A DNA stretch of 64,000 nt from CAVWUA01 sp963758025 (GCA_963758025.1 CAVWUA010000006.1:1054001-1118000); one strand, 5' to 3'. Positions 9,452 to 19,105 are shown, numbered from the stretch's first letter. Made by a program: numbers and translations. The notes: generated from the letters alone by a model not told the origin.

Positions 9452-9491
9452 TGACAAGTGTCATTTTGGGTGACTCTCTGACATTTGTCAA
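9452..9491 (-). promoter_or_regulatory. Promoter of the HlyD gene with two palindromic operators
   Basis: On the minus strand, TTGACA (9491-9486) is followed after exactly 17 bases by CAAAAT (9468-9463), a fair sigma-70 promoter. Two 12-bp palindromes of one pattern, TGACA-N2-TGTCA, flank it: 9479-9490 overlaps the -35 and 9452-9463 touches the -10. Their starts are 27 bp apart. This spacing and symmetry fit a dimeric repressor (TetR- or MarR-like) controlling the adaptor; no regulator gene is adjacent, so the binding protein is unknown. Confidence 0.7.
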
Positions 9492-9499
9492 GAGGCAGG

Positions 9500-10173
9500 T
9501 CACGGGCGAATGGTGGGCGGTTCGGGGAGGATGCGGACGTGCCGACCCTCGACCGCCAGGCGGCCGGCGGCGTAGAGGGTGATGGCGTCAGGGCAGGGCG
9601 TCGCATTCGGCCTGGAAGACGCGGGCGGCGAGGGTGTCGGGCGTATCGTCGTCGAGCACCGGCACCGGGCGCTGGAGGATGATCGGGCCGGTGTCGTAGG
9701 TGTCATCGGCGAAGTGGACCGTGCAGCCGGAGACCTTCACCCCCATCGCGATCGCCGCGCGGTGGACGGCCTCGCCGTGAAACCCCTTGCCGCAGAAGGC
9801 GGGGATCAGCGACGGATGGATGTTGATGACCCTTCCGGCGTAATCCGGCGGGATCGTCACCAGCGAGAGGAACCCTCCGAGCACGACCAGGTCGGCCCGT
9901 TGCGCACGGATCGGTTCGAAAATCGCCCGGCTGAACTGTTCGAGCGTCTTGCCCGGGCGCGTGACGACGGCGGCCGGAATGCCCGCGTCCTGCGCGCGCG
10001 GGATGGCCCGGATGCCCGGCTTGCTGGCAATGACCTGCACGATCGACGCGGAGAGTCGCCCGTCGGCGATCGCGGTCGATCAGGTTCTGCAAGGTCGTTC
10101 CGCCTCCCGAGACACAGACGGCCAGGCGAATCGGCGGGTCGGAAATCGGCGGCGTGCGGGGAGCATCGGGCAT
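9500..10173 (-). CDS. purN: Phosphoribosylglycinamide formyltransferase (two apparent frameshifts)
   Basis: GART (PurN), the third step of de novo purine synthesis, using 10-formyl-THF. Starting at 10173, the first frame gives IRLAVCVSGGGTTLQNLID, the phosphate-binding strand and loop. One extra base near 10072 moves the frame to IADGRLSASIVQVIASKPG, followed by the catalytic NIHPSLIPAF and HFADDTYDTGPI (Asn, His and Asp residues). A second break near 9590 hides a short stop; the normal tail AITLYAAGRLAVEGR continues in the next frame to the TGA at 9500. Total length of about 223 residues fits the family. As purN is normally essential, I read both breaks as assembly errors. It lies downstream of two Uma2 genes on the same strand. 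Confidence 0.85.
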
Positions 10174-10187
10174 CGGTTCGGCTGTCC

Positions 10188-10940
10188 TCAAGGCAGGAGT
10201 TCCCGCACGGCGATCCGGGCGATCTCGCGGCCGTCGAGCACGACGGGCAAGGCGTCGTCGGGGCCGTATACCTGACACCGACCGTAATCGGGAACGTCGG
10301 CGGGGCCGGTCGGGTCCTGAAAGACTTCCACCTTGCGATCGCGCAGGTTGACGATCCAGTAAATGGCAATGCCCTCGGTGGCATAGAGCTGTTTCTGGAA
10401 GCCACGGTCGATGGCCAGGGTCGTGTCAGCGACTTCAACCAGGATCGCCACGTCGTTCGGGCCGGGATGCCGATCGTGGTAGTCGTCTGTCTCGCCCCGC
10501 GTCACCTGGACGTCCGGCTCCGGCTCGGAATTGGTCCTCGGCAGCGAGACGGGGGCTTGCTGATCGACGTACCAGCCGGCGGGCAAGACCCGCTCCAGAG
10601 CAACCCGGACCTTGAGGGTCGCTCGGCGATGCGGTGGATTCATCGGCGGTCTGGCAAGGAGCCATCCTCCCAGCAATTCCACGCGGTCATTCGCGGAGAG
10701 GATGCCGTCCTGCTCCATGCGGTGATATTGATCCAAGTTCAGGCGAAAGATCGCCTCCGCCTGGGTTGGCTCCGGGGGATGCTTGAGGTAGATGAGACCC
10801 TCCAGCAGCTCGACCCGATCGTCGGGGCCGAGAATGCCCGTCTCACCCATCTGGTGATACTGGTCCACCGTCAAGCAATAAAATCGTTCTCGTGGCACGT
10901 CGGCCGCCGCCGGAACGGGTTCGTCAACGTGGATGGACAT
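10188..10940 (-). CDS. Uma2-family protein with duplicated N-terminal module
   Basis: A 250-residue Uma2 (DUF820) protein. The N-terminal helix-strand unit is present twice: YHQMGETGILGPDDRVELLE near residue 28, and YHRMEQDGILSANDRVELLG about 46 residues later, after which the usual fold follows (ARPPMNPPHRR, SEPEPDVQV, DVAILVEVADTTLAIDR, YWIVNLRDRKVEV). Only the second unit is in the position normal for the family. The start at 10940 has GGAG 10 bases upstream. It ends 15 bases before purN and starts 27 bases after the preceding Uma2 gene. Function unknown; the fold is nuclease-like. Confidence 0.8.
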   Translation of the reverse strand: MSIHVDEPVPAAADVPRERFYCLTVDQYHQMGETGILGPDDRVELLEGLIYLKHPPEPTQAEAIFRLNLDQYHRMEQDGILSANDRVELLGGWLLARPPMNPPHRRATLKVRVALERVLPAGWYVDQQAPVSLPRTNSEPEPDVQVTRGETDDYHDRHPGPNDVAILVEVADTTLAIDRGFQKQLYATEGIAIYWIVNLRDRKVEVFQDPTGPADVPDYGRCQVYGPDDALPVVLDGREIARIAVRELLP

Positions 10941-10966
10941 GGGAGCCGTCTCCATCGCGTCAAGGA

Positions 10967-11600
10967 TCAAGGCAGGAGTTCCCGCACGGCGATCCGGGCG
11001 ATCTCGCGGCTGTCGAGCATCAGGGGGACTTCGTCCTCCGGACCATACGTCCGCGACGATTGATAGACGCCGTTCGGCGCCGGGTCGCTGATAGACTTCC
11101 AGAACGCGCCGGTTCAGGTTGACGATCCAGTAGATCGGCACGCCCGCGGCGGCGTAGATCCTCCATTTGATCTTGCGATCTTGCGCATAGCTCGACTCGG
11201 AAACCTCGATGACCAGGGCCGCGTCTTGCTGGGTTCGACGTCGGCCAGCGAAGTCGTGAAGCCGACCTCGCAGCACCATCGCATCAGGCTCGGGTTCACT
11301 GTTCCGCTCCTCGGATCTCAACGGGATTGCCCATCGAGATGAAGTAGCCGTACCGGGTAGCAGACGAACCATGAGGTACTGGATCAGGTCTGTGCAATGC
11401 GAATGTGGCGTGTTTTTCGTCATCTTTTCGACCAGAAGCCCCTCAAGCAACTCCAGTCGCGCATCGGGAGCGAAGACGCCCGCCTCGGCCATGCGATGAT
11501 ATTCCTCGACGGTGATCCGATGACGCTGCGAGAGGAGCAGGTCAAGCTCGGACTCCGGTGCTTGGATGTCAGTCGCCATGACGTCGTTTCCTGTCTTCAT
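10967..11600 (-). CDS. Uma2-family protein (one apparent frameshift near its end)
   Basis: About 210 residues with the same Uma2 elements as its neighbour: VEEYHRMAEAGVFAPDARLE, SEPEPDAMVL, LVIEVSESSYAQDRK and IYWIVNLNRRVLEVYQ. One extra base near 11088 throws the frame into the next gene, while the true end (SDPAPNGVYQSS through IARIAVRELLP) continues in the neighbouring frame to the TGA at 10967, where it matches the last residues of the downstream paralogue exactly (IARIAVRELLP). The ATG at 11600 overlaps the ileS stop as ATGA, suggesting coupled translation; an ATG at 11579 with AGGA upstream is an alternative start. Confidence 0.75.
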
Positions 11601-14424
11601 TTCGGGCTCACGGAACGCGCGTTCAACTGCTTGACGACGTTCGCGCAGCGAGCGCAGAGGGTCGGGTGCTCCTGATCCTGGCCAACGGTCGGGCGGAGGT
11701 TCCAGCAGCGCTCGCATTTCGGGTGCGGCGATTTGCGGGCCTCAACGCTCAACTCGGTCGCGGACGAGTCGGACATGACCTTGACCTCCGAGACGATGAA
11801 CACGGTCGTCAGCAGGTCGAGATGGCGGCGAAGGCGTGCGGCTTCTTCCGGGCTCGTCTTCAGCGTGACCGAGGCTTCCAGGCTGCTGCCGATGACCTTC
11901 TCTCGCCGCATTTCCTCCAGGGCGAAGAGGACGAGGCCGCGGATTTCCCGCAGGCGCTCCCATTTCGCGCTCAGTTCGGGATTATCCCAGGCGGGGTCGG
12001 GCTCGGGCCAGTGGGCCAGGTGGACGCTCGCCGTCTTGTGCGGGTGGTCGTCGGGGAGGAGGTCCCAGATCTCGTCAGCCGTATGCGGCATGATCGGCGC
12101 GATCAGCCGGGTCAGAACGTCGTGCAGCTTCGCCAGCACGAACTGCGCGGCGCGACGGTCGGGGCCGTCGGGAAGTTCGGCGTAGAGACGGTCCTTGAGG
12201 ATATCGAGGTTCAGGCTCGACAGCTCGACCGCGAAGAACTGGTAGAGCCGCTGATAGGCCCGGTAGAACTCGAACTTCTCGTAAGCGGCCGTCACCTCGC
12301 GGATCACGGCGTTGAGCCGGAGCAAGGCCCAGCGATCGATCTCGTCCAGGGTGGACGGATCAACGGCTGACGCATCAAATTTCGCGTAATCTTCGAGGTT
12401 ACCCAGAAGGAAGCGGAACGTGTTGCGGATCTTGCGGTACGCCTCGGACATCTCCTTGATGCCGCGCTCGGACATGCGGATGTCCTCGGCGTAGTCCATG
12501 CTGGCGACGTACAGCCTCAGGATATCCGCGCCGTACTGCTCGGTCGATTTGACGGCCGAGACGGCGTTGCCGCCCGACTTGGCCATCTTCTTCCCCTGCT
12601 CATCGACGATGAAGCCGTGCGTCAGCACCGTCTCGAACGGCGCGCGTCCGGTGGTGCCCACGGCCGTCAGGATCGACGACTGGAACCAGCCGCGGTGCTG
12701 GTCGGAGCCTTCCAGGTACATCGACGCCGGGTAATCCAGCCCATAGCTCGGCTCGCGCAGGACGGCCCGGTGGCTGGAGCCAGACTCGAACCAGACGTCG
12801 AGGATGTCGTAGGTCTTCTCGAAGTCCCCTTTGCCGCAGTTCGGGCAGGACGTGCCCGGCGGCAGCAACTCGGTGGCAGGCTTCTCGAACCAGGCGCCGG
12901 CCCCCTCCGCGCGGAAGATGTCGCGGACATGCCGCACGGAGGCGGCCGTCAGGAGCATGTGGCCGCAGCCGTTGCAGGAGAACGCCGGGATCGGCACCCC
13001 CCAGGAACGCTGGCGGCTGATGCACCAGTCGGGGCGGTTCTGCACCATGCCGTCGATCCGCGCCCGGCCCCACGACGGCAGCCAGCGCACCTGGTCGATC
13101 GCTTCCAGCGTCCGCTCGCGCAGCCCTTCGTGATCGACCGAGACGAACCACTGGTCGGTCGCCCGGAAGATCACCGGCTTCTTGCAGCGCCAGCAGTGAG
13201 GGTAGCTGTGCGCCAGCGGCATCTCGTGGAACAGCACCCCCTCGGTCTTGAGCATGTCCACGACCATCGGGTTCGCCTGGAAGACCCCCTGGCCGACGAG
13301 TTCCGGAGGGGCCTCGTCGGTGTAGCGCCCCTTGGCATCGACCGGGCTGAGGGTGGGCAGGCCGTACGTCTGACCCGTCTGGTAGTCCTCCGTGCCGTGC
13401 CCCGGCGCCGTGTGGACCAGGCCCGTGCCGTCCTCGACGCTGACATAGCCGGCCAGGACGATCGGCCCGGTGCGCTCGATGAACGGGTGCCGGTAACGGG
13501 CGTGCTCCAGGTCGCGTCCCTTGACCCGGCCGACCTCGGTGTACGTTTCGATCTTCCGCAGCCCCATCACCTTGTCGACGAGTTCCGCCGCGAGGATCGT
13601 CTGGACGGTCTGGCCGGACTTCGGGTCGTCGTAGCGGACGCCGACGTACTCCAGATCGGGATGGGCGGCAATGGCGACGTTCGCCGGGAGGGTCCAGGGG
13701 GTCGTCGTCCAGATCATCGCGTGCCAGGGGGCATCGTCACCCCAGGCCCCCGGGACGCCGCTTTCCATCGGGAAGTTGACATAGATGCTCGGCGTCGTCT
13801 CCTCCTGGTACTCCAGCTCGGCCTCGGCTAGAGCGGTGCGGTCGTTGAAGCACCAGTGGATCGGCTTGAGCTGACGGAAGACGTACCCGCCCTCGACGAG
13901 GTTCGCCAGCACGTCCATGACGCCCGCCTCGTAGCGCGGGTCGAGCGTCAGGTAGGGGTTCTCCCAGTCACCCGAGACGCCCAGCCGGAGGAACTGGTCG
14001 CGCTGAACGCCGACCCACTTCATTGCCTCGTCGTGGCAGCGTGCGCGGATCTCCCCGGCGTTCATCTGCGCGGCCTTCGCGCCGAGGTCCTTGACCACCT
14101 TATGCTCGATGGGCAAGCCGTGGCAGTCCCAGCCGGGGACATACGGGCTATCGAACCCGCGCATGGTGAAGTAGCGGACGACGATATCCTTGAGCACCTT
14201 GTTCAGCAGGTGCCCCATGTGGATCTCGCCATTGGCATACGGCGGCCCGTCGTGCAGGATGCGCCGAGGGTGCCCGCGCGGGCCTCGCGGATCTTCTGGT
14301 AGAGCTTCTGCTCCTTCCAGCGTTCTTGCCGCTCCGGCTCGCGCGTGGTGAGATTGGCCTTCATCGCAAACCGGGTGACCGGCAAGTTCAGCGTGTCTTT
14401 ATAGGGCTTGGCGTTGGTGGACAT
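11597..14424 (-). CDS. ileS: Isoleucyl-tRNA synthetase (one apparent frameshift)
   Basis: A class I synthetase of about 942 residues. The N-terminus (from 14424) runs MSTNAKPYKDTLNLP to KIREARAG, then a one-base shift near 14270 leads into LHDGPPYANGEIHMGH, which holds the HIGH-type signature (HMGH). The editing domain, the KKMAKSGG form of the KMSKS loop, an anticodon-binding region and a C-terminal zinc site (CERCW and CARCA pairs) follow in order. Length is normal for bacteria. The break falls in the ATP-binding region of an essential gene and so is most likely a sequence error. Its stop overlaps the start of the downstream Uma2 gene. Confidence 0.93.
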
Positions 14425-14555
14425 CGCGCTTGGGGTATTCCGGGGTGTTCGTTACCAATGGGGGAAAAGCATGGGGTTGTCTCCTGGCCGGGATCAGGGC
14501 GCACCCACACATAAGGCAATTGCCGAGGCGATTTCATCCTCTATCAAATGAGAAA
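14425..14555. other. Intergenic upstream of ileS, nothing specific seen
   Basis: This is an A/T-richer gap between mrr and ileS that must hold the ileS promoter. I searched the end near 14430-14520 for a T-box-like stem, specifier loop or antiterminator and saw none. No convincing -35/-10 pair is visible on the minus strand either. Confidence 0.4.
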
Positions 14556-15415
14556 TCACAATGATAAAAACCAATTTTCATCAACGTTAATTTTTTCGAC
14601 GATTTCCGTTTTTATTCCTAGACCGAGTTCCTTGAGCTTGTCGGCCAGTTGATCTCCGTCCATCAGATCAATTGGAGGTGCACCGTCCCGAGTGGCTTCT
14701 CTAATCGCATCCCGAGTAAAAGTACCGGTTGTAATCATGAGCCCCTTGTCGGCGCGACCGATCATCCGCCGCGAAAATCACGCACGTGTGAAGCAGATAC
14801 GGTTCCTTGATATCGTTTACACTGAAAAATAACATGAAAACTTAGCATTCCATTTACGCGAGCAATTCCTTTCCCGTCAATTCCACCGTCGCCAGATTTG
14901 CCAGTCACTTCAACATGGATAAACCCTGATTCGCGTAGCAAACGTTGTGTAAGGCGTTCAAATGCCGCTGGATCGATCTTTGTGAGCACATCATGAAGAT
15001 TCTCTCTCCACGATCGAACTTCATCGGGAACATCGTCGTCTTCCGAGATTTCAGATTCGTCAGCCAATCGTGCCGCGCGTTGCGCCCGATGGGCCTCTCG
15101 TACCACCCGGACTATTTCCTGCGGAACAATTTTATCGTGTTGGCGTCGATTAGGGCAGATGGTCCAAACACCGCGACTCGAATTCTCGATCAGACCGTAT
15201 TGCTTTAAATAGGTACGGGCCCAGGCCAGACGATACCGAAACTCTGTCGTATTGCTTTTCCCTGGGTTATGGGGGATGTTAATGACCTCATCGGGTAAGT
15301 TGAGCAACTCCGCGGTCTTCTCATCGATTTCGTCGATGGAACCAGATCCCCCCAGCAACTTGATCGCCGTGAAGAGTGGTTGCATCAACTGATCGAAGGT
15401 CGGCATTTGATTCAT
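14556..15415 (-). CDS. mrr: Mrr-type restriction endonuclease (one frameshift)
   Basis: About 286 residues. The N-terminal Mrr_N winged-helix segment starts MPTFDQLMQPLFTAIKLLGG and includes FRYRLAWARTYLKQYGLIE. The C-terminal catalytic domain shows LLRESGFIHVEVTGKSGDGG, the D-G core, then FQCKRY (the Q-x-K form of the PD-(D/E)xK site). Mrr cleaves DNA with foreign methylation. At 14762-14765 the frame ends in TGA overlapping an ATG, and the missing C-terminal part (IGRADKGLMITTGTFTRDA onward) is in the next frame, so the gene is one base short there. The gene is richer in A/T than its neighbours, suggesting recent transfer. The start is the ATG at 15415 (or at 15406). Confidence 0.8.
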
Positions 15416-15464
15416 CGCGGGCGGCAACCAGAAGCATGGATCGTGAGTCGAATTCGCTAAAATT

Positions 15465-16293
15465 CTAGCCGTCCAGCCCCTCCAGCACCCGCGTGACGAC
15501 CGTCCGCAGCTTCCCCTCGGCTTCTCGGGCGACGGCCAGGATTTCCTCGATCTTCACCGGCTCCAGGGCGTCGGGCAGGCAGCGGTCGGTGACGATCGAG
15601 AAGCCCAGGACGCGCATTCCGGCGTGGACGGCGACGAGGACCTCGGGGACGGTGGACATGCCGACCACGTCGGCGCCGATGGCCCGGAGGAAGCGGTACT
15701 CGGCACGGGTTTCCAGGTTCGGGCCGGTCACGCCCACATAGACTCCCCGATGGGCGACGACGTTCGCCTCCAGGGCCGCCCGCAGGGCCAGGTCCTGCAA
15801 AGGCCGGTCATACGGCTCGATCAGGTCGGGGAACCGCGGACCGAGTCGGTCGTCGTTCGGGCCGATCAGCGGGTTGATCCCCATCAGGTTGATGTGGTCG
15901 TCGATGACGATCAGGTCCCCCTTCTGGTGCAGGGGATTCATCCCGCCGGCCGCGTTGGAGACGATCAGAATCTCGCAGCCAAGCTCCTTCAGCACGCGGA
16001 TCGGGAACGTGACCTGGGCGGCGGTGTACCCTTCGTAAAGGTGGAACCGGCCCTCCATCGCCACGACCGTCTGGCCGGCGAGCCGGCCGCAGACAAGTTG
16101 CCCCGTGTGGCTCTCGACCGTGGAGCGGGGGAAGTGGGGGATGTCGGGGTAAGGTAAGGTGGCCTCGGCGGCGATCTCGCCGGCCAGGGCGCCCAGGCCG
16201 GTGCCGAGAATCAGGCCGACCCGCGCATGGCCGTCCCAGCGCGCGGACGGCCCGGGTGGCCTCCGCGACGTGGTCCCATTGATGTCCGTGCAT
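15465..16293 (-). CDS. Purine nucleoside phosphorylase (one apparent frameshift)
   Basis: A trimeric-type (class I) purine nucleoside phosphorylase of about 277 residues, cleaving inosine and guanosine with phosphate for purine salvage. Seen in order are VGLILGTGLGAL (phosphate loop), VESHTGQL, GRFHLYEGY, SNAAGGMNP, and GPNLETRAEYRFLR with GMSTVPEV in the base pocket. The N-terminus MHGHQWDHVAEATRAVRA is in another frame; the join falls in a GCGC run near 16243. The start at 16293 is chosen because this N-terminus fits planctomycete homologues; upstream residues in the second frame are not protein-like. It is followed by mrr 49 bases downstream. Confidence 0.88.
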
Positions 16294-16404
16294 GGCAGAA
16301 AGACGAGTCCCGAGAGAGAGCGAATGGGGGATCGCGTGAAGAGAGAGTGGAGGTCCGCCGCGTACGTCGCGCGAGGCATCCACCCTGGGCTGGCCGGCTC
16401 GGGC

Positions 16405-16847
16405 TCAGAAATCGCTGGTCATCGCCTTGCGCAGGAGCCGGGCGAAGCGGGGGTCATGACGGAGCGATTTGAGGTCCGGGTCGCGCAGAACGTGGTGCAG
16501 CAGGCGGTAGCCCAGCTCCAGCGCGCGCTGCAGGGCGGCGAAGGCGGGATCGACCATGCCCAGCACGGCGTAGCTGCACGCCAGGTTGTACCAGGGGATC
16601 GACCGCTCCGGTTGCAGGCGGACGATCCGACGATCGCACTGCAAGGCCCGCGCGTAGTGACCGCGGGCGGCCAGATTGTTGGCGTGGACCCGCAGCGCAT
16701 CGGCGTAAAACGGGTCACGTTCCAGGAGACGGCCGAAAAACTCCAGCTCGAAGTCGCGCTGGGACTGCTCACGCAGGCGCTGGTGGATGTCTCGGGGCCT
16801 GGACTCTCGTGAGGCAGATCGGCGGAGCGGTCGTCGGCAGCGGCCAT
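16405..16847 (-). CDS. Small TPR-repeat protein (one apparent frameshift)
   Basis: About 147 residues. After a polar N-terminus (MAAADDRSADLPHES) a shift near 16800 leads to DIHQRLREQSQRDFELEFF, followed by tetratricopeptide helices: LLERDPFYADALRVHANNLA, then ALQCDRRIVRLQPERSIPWY and AFAALQRALELGY, and an end with LRHDPRFARLL. TPR proteins bind partner proteins; no partner is identifiable. The start at 16847 has GGGAG 10 bases upstream. It stands alone between the phosphorylase and a 290-bp gap. Confidence 0.7.
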
Positions 16848-17141
16848 GGCAGAGACACTCCCTTCCCGGCCGAGGCCCGGCCCGGCACGCCCCAGACGCA
16901 CCCGGACGGGACCAGGAAAACTCAACACAATAGCATAACCCGGAGTCGGTCCCCCGCCTAGTAAAAGTTCCCCGGAATCATCAGATGACGGTCCTGGAAT
17001 CGTCCCGAACGCTCCGGTTGGGGTGGCGTCCCGACGGGTCCGTCTCCGTTCGGGACGTTGGCGGTGAACCGTTCGCGACAAAACGAGGGGAGGGGAGGTG
17101 TCCCTGTCGAATCCCAAAGAAAAGGGGCCTCCCCGCTCCGC

Positions 17142-17497
17142 TCAGATCTCGTCGAGTTCGTCCTCGTCGTCCAGATCCTCGTCGAGGTCGTCGTCGTCAT
17201 CGTCATCGAGGTCGTCGTCATCGTCGATGTCGATGTCGTCGATCTCCTCGTCGTCAAAATCGTCGTCGTCGAAGTCCTCTTCGTCCAGTTCCTCGTCATC
17301 CAGATCGTCGAGATCGTCGTCCTCATCATCGTCGAGGTCGTCGTCATCGTCGTCGTCCAGATCCTCGTCCTCGAACGCTTCGTCTTCATCGTCGGGGTGA
17401 CGGCCGAACAGCGGAGGAGGCGCAGGCGCTCGTCCAGGGCCGTGGCCTCGGAGCGTTCGTCTTCCCCCACTACGAGCATCTCCATACGATCCCACAT
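17142..17497 (-). CDS. Protein with a nearly pure Asp/Glu C-terminal tail
   Basis: About 118 residues. The N-terminal 30 (MWDRMEMLVVGEDERSEATA and LDERLRLL) look folded or helical; a one-base shift near 17405 leads to LFGRHPDDEDEAFEDED and then about 75 residues that are almost all Asp and Glu with a few Leu, Ile and Phe, ending LDEI before the TGA. On the plus strand this appears as a long run of GTC/ATC/CTC triplets (17150-17395). The start at 17497 has GAGGAAC upstream. Such tails can mimic DNA, chelate metal or contact basic proteins; I do not know the family. A terminator hairpin lies just upstream of the ribosome site. Confidence 0.65.
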
Positions 17498-17515
17498 CAG
17501 GTCGTTCCTCAAGGC

Positions 17516-17547
17516 AAAAAGGAGTCGGACGCGAAAGCCTCCGACTC
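17516..17547 (-). terminator. Rho-independent terminator on the minus strand
   Basis: GAGTCGGA (17522-17529) pairs with TCCGACTC (17540-17547) around a 10-base loop, and on the minus strand the stem is followed by CTTTTTGCC (17516-17520). It should end transcripts of the Gfo/Idh/MocA gene, whose stop is 150 bases upstream. Because it sits directly before the ribosome site of the acidic-tail gene, it could also act as an attenuator for that gene. Confidence 0.75.
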
Positions 17548-17698
17548 GGTATCTCTCGGTCGTCCGGCGTGCTCCCCGGGTCGGCCGCGGAGCAAAGCCA
17601 TACAGGTAGTCATGCCGTTGTCGGTTGTCAAGTCTCGGCGCCAAACGATTTTTCGGCGATTGCCCGGTCGCCTCTTGATCAAGGTTCCCACACGCGGC

Positions 17699-18700
17699 TC
17701 AGGAGAGCCGGATCACCTGTCCGGTCGCCGCCGAGCGGGCGATCGCTTCGAGCAGGCGGACCGTCTCGATGGCCTGGTCGGCCGGGCAGCACAGGGGGGT
17801 CCCGTCTCGTAAAGAAGCGAGGAAATCGGCGTCAATGTTCCCACACGAGTCGGTCAACACGACGTCGCTCTCCGCCGCATCGCCACGCTGTTCCCGCAAG
17901 ACCGAGTCGGTCGCGCGGAACCGACCACGCTCGCCGTAAAAGTTGAGCTCGAAAAGCGATCCGTTCGAGACCCCGGAGATGGCCAGGGTGGCGGTCAAGC
18001 CCTCGGCCAGGCGAACGGCCGCGGCGTTGACCAGGTCGAGCCCCGGCCCTTGCCGCTCCTGGAAGGCCGCCGCTTCGACCGCGGTCCGTCCGGTCGTCCA
18101 GAGCAGGGCGTCGATCAGGTGGTCGCCGGCGTCCGCCAAAATGCCCCCGCCCGCCACCTTCGGGTCGAGCCGCCACGACTCCTCAGGGCCGGAGTGGCTT
18201 TCCAGCCACGCCTGGGTGAGCGTGGCCGTCACGAGCCGAAGCGGGCCGATCGCCCCCTCGGCCAGCCGCTTGCGGACCTCAACCAGGCTCGGGCAGAGCC
18301 GGTACTGGTGTCCGACCCCCACCTTGCGCCCGCGACTGCGGGCCAGGTTCACGATGTCGGCCGCCTCCTGCACGTTCGTCGAGAGCGGCTTCTCGATGAA
18401 CAGATGGCATCCCGCCTGAAGCGCGTCCATGGCCGGGCGGTAGTGGGACCGGTGGGGCGTGAAGATCGCCAAGGCGTCGGGGCTGGTCCGGGCAATCAAT
18501 TCCTTGTGGTCGTCCAGGGCCAGGGCCGTTCCCTCGGCCTTGTCGGCGGGGATCAGCGCGGCCAGTTCTTTCGCGGCGTCGGGGTTCGGATCAGCGCAGC
18601 CGACGATCCGCACGTCTGGCTCGGCCATGAGCCGGCCCATGTGGATTCTCGCGGCGTGGCCGCATCCGACAATTCCGATGCGGAGCCCTGTTGTCCCCAT
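17699..18700 (-). CDS. Gfo/Idh/MocA-family NAD(P)-dependent oxidoreductase
   Basis: A 333-residue intact dehydrogenase. The N-terminal Rossmann motif is IGIVGCGHAARIHMGRL, followed by the acidic strand end VGCADPNPDAAK. The family catalytic motif appears as LFIEKPLST (Glu-Lys-Pro). The C-terminal domain has the VGHQYRLCPSL segment and the conserved AGDHLIDALLW helix. Members oxidise sugars, inositols or their nucleotide forms; the substrate is unknown, as planctomycetes carry dozens of paralogues. It is monocistronic, with a terminator at 17516-17547. Confidence 0.9.
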   Translation of the reverse strand: MGTTGLRIGIVGCGHAARIHMGRLMAEPDVRIVGCADPNPDAAKELAALIPADKAEGTALALDDHKELIARTSPDALAIFTPHRSHYRPAMDALQAGCHLFIEKPLSTNVQEAADIVNLARSRGRKVGVGHQYRLCPSLVEVRKRLAEGAIGPLRLVTATLTQAWLESHSGPEESWRLDPKVAGGGILADAGDHLIDALLWTTGRTAVEAAAFQERQGPGLDLVNAAAVRLAEGLTATLAISGVSNGSLFELNFYGERGRFRATDSVLREQRGDAAESDVVLTDSCGNIDADFLASLRDGTPLCCPADQAIETVRLLEAIARSAATGQVIRLS

Positions 18701-18946
18701 GGCCCATCTCGCCCCGGATTCGGGAGCGGTTAAGGTGTGGATTGGAGTCTTCTTGTTTCCGTGAGCGACGCGATGCGCGGCCCTATCCCATCAGGCGACG
18801 CGGCTTGCGTCAAGCACATTATTCCGATTGGTCAAGCCCTCTTCCAGCCCAACCCGCAACCCACCCCACGCCGGCCACACACTATAAGAAAAGAAGCCTC
18901 CCGCTCGGCGGCTCTCCGGCTCTCCGTTTACTCGACCCACCTTGAC

Positions 18947-18975
18947 TTGACGCGAACATTCCGACGCTTTATCCT
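18947..18975 (+). promoter_or_regulatory. Promoter of tRNA-His
   Basis: TTGACG (18947-18952) and TATCCT (18970-18975) are separated by exactly 17 bases and end 12 bases before the mature tRNA 5' end, the spacing expected for a sigma-70 stable-RNA promoter. Confidence 0.65.
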
Positions 18976-18987
18976 GTCATTTCCGAT

Positions 18988-19060
18988 GGTGGCTGTGGCC
19001 TAGCGGTTAAGGCACAGATTGTGGATCTGGATATCGCGGGTTCGAATCCCGTCAGCCACC
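18988..19060 (+). tRNA. tRNA-His (anticodon GTG)
   Basis: The acceptor stem GTGGCTG (18989-18995) pairs fully with CAGCCAC (19053-19059). The extra G at 18988 faces the C at 19060, the G(-1):C73 pair that is specific to histidine tRNAs. The D arm is GCC-TAGCGGTTAA-GGC, the anticodon loop TTGTGGA holds GTG at 19021-19023, and the T arm is GCGGG-TTCGAAT-CCCGT. The 3' CCA is not fully encoded (the genome reads C-CAT). A promoter precedes it and a strong hairpin follows. A partial copy of its 3' half lies at 36403-36433, so it is the probable attachment site of an island. Confidence 0.97.
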
Positions 19061-19069
19061 CATAACGAA

Positions 19070-19105
19070 ATGACGGCCGCCGGTGTTGACACCGGCGGCC
19101 GTCAT
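19070..19105. terminator. Strong hairpin terminator behind tRNA-His
   Basis: TGACGGCCGCCGGTG (19071-19085) pairs perfectly with its complement at 19090-19104 around a TTGA loop, extended by an A-T pair at 19070/19105, a 16-bp stem. It is followed on the plus strand by TCTCGTTTT. It can end the tRNA transcript and, on the other strand, lies at the end of the recombinase remnant. Confidence 0.85.

Noticed and set aside
14425..14555. T-box leader for ileS
   Set aside because: No specifier stem, T-box core or terminator/antiterminator pair could be seen.
17155..17395. A microsatellite or CRISPR-like repeat array
   Set aside because: The triplet run is in frame with a start and ribosome site and encodes Asp/Glu; there are no spacers.
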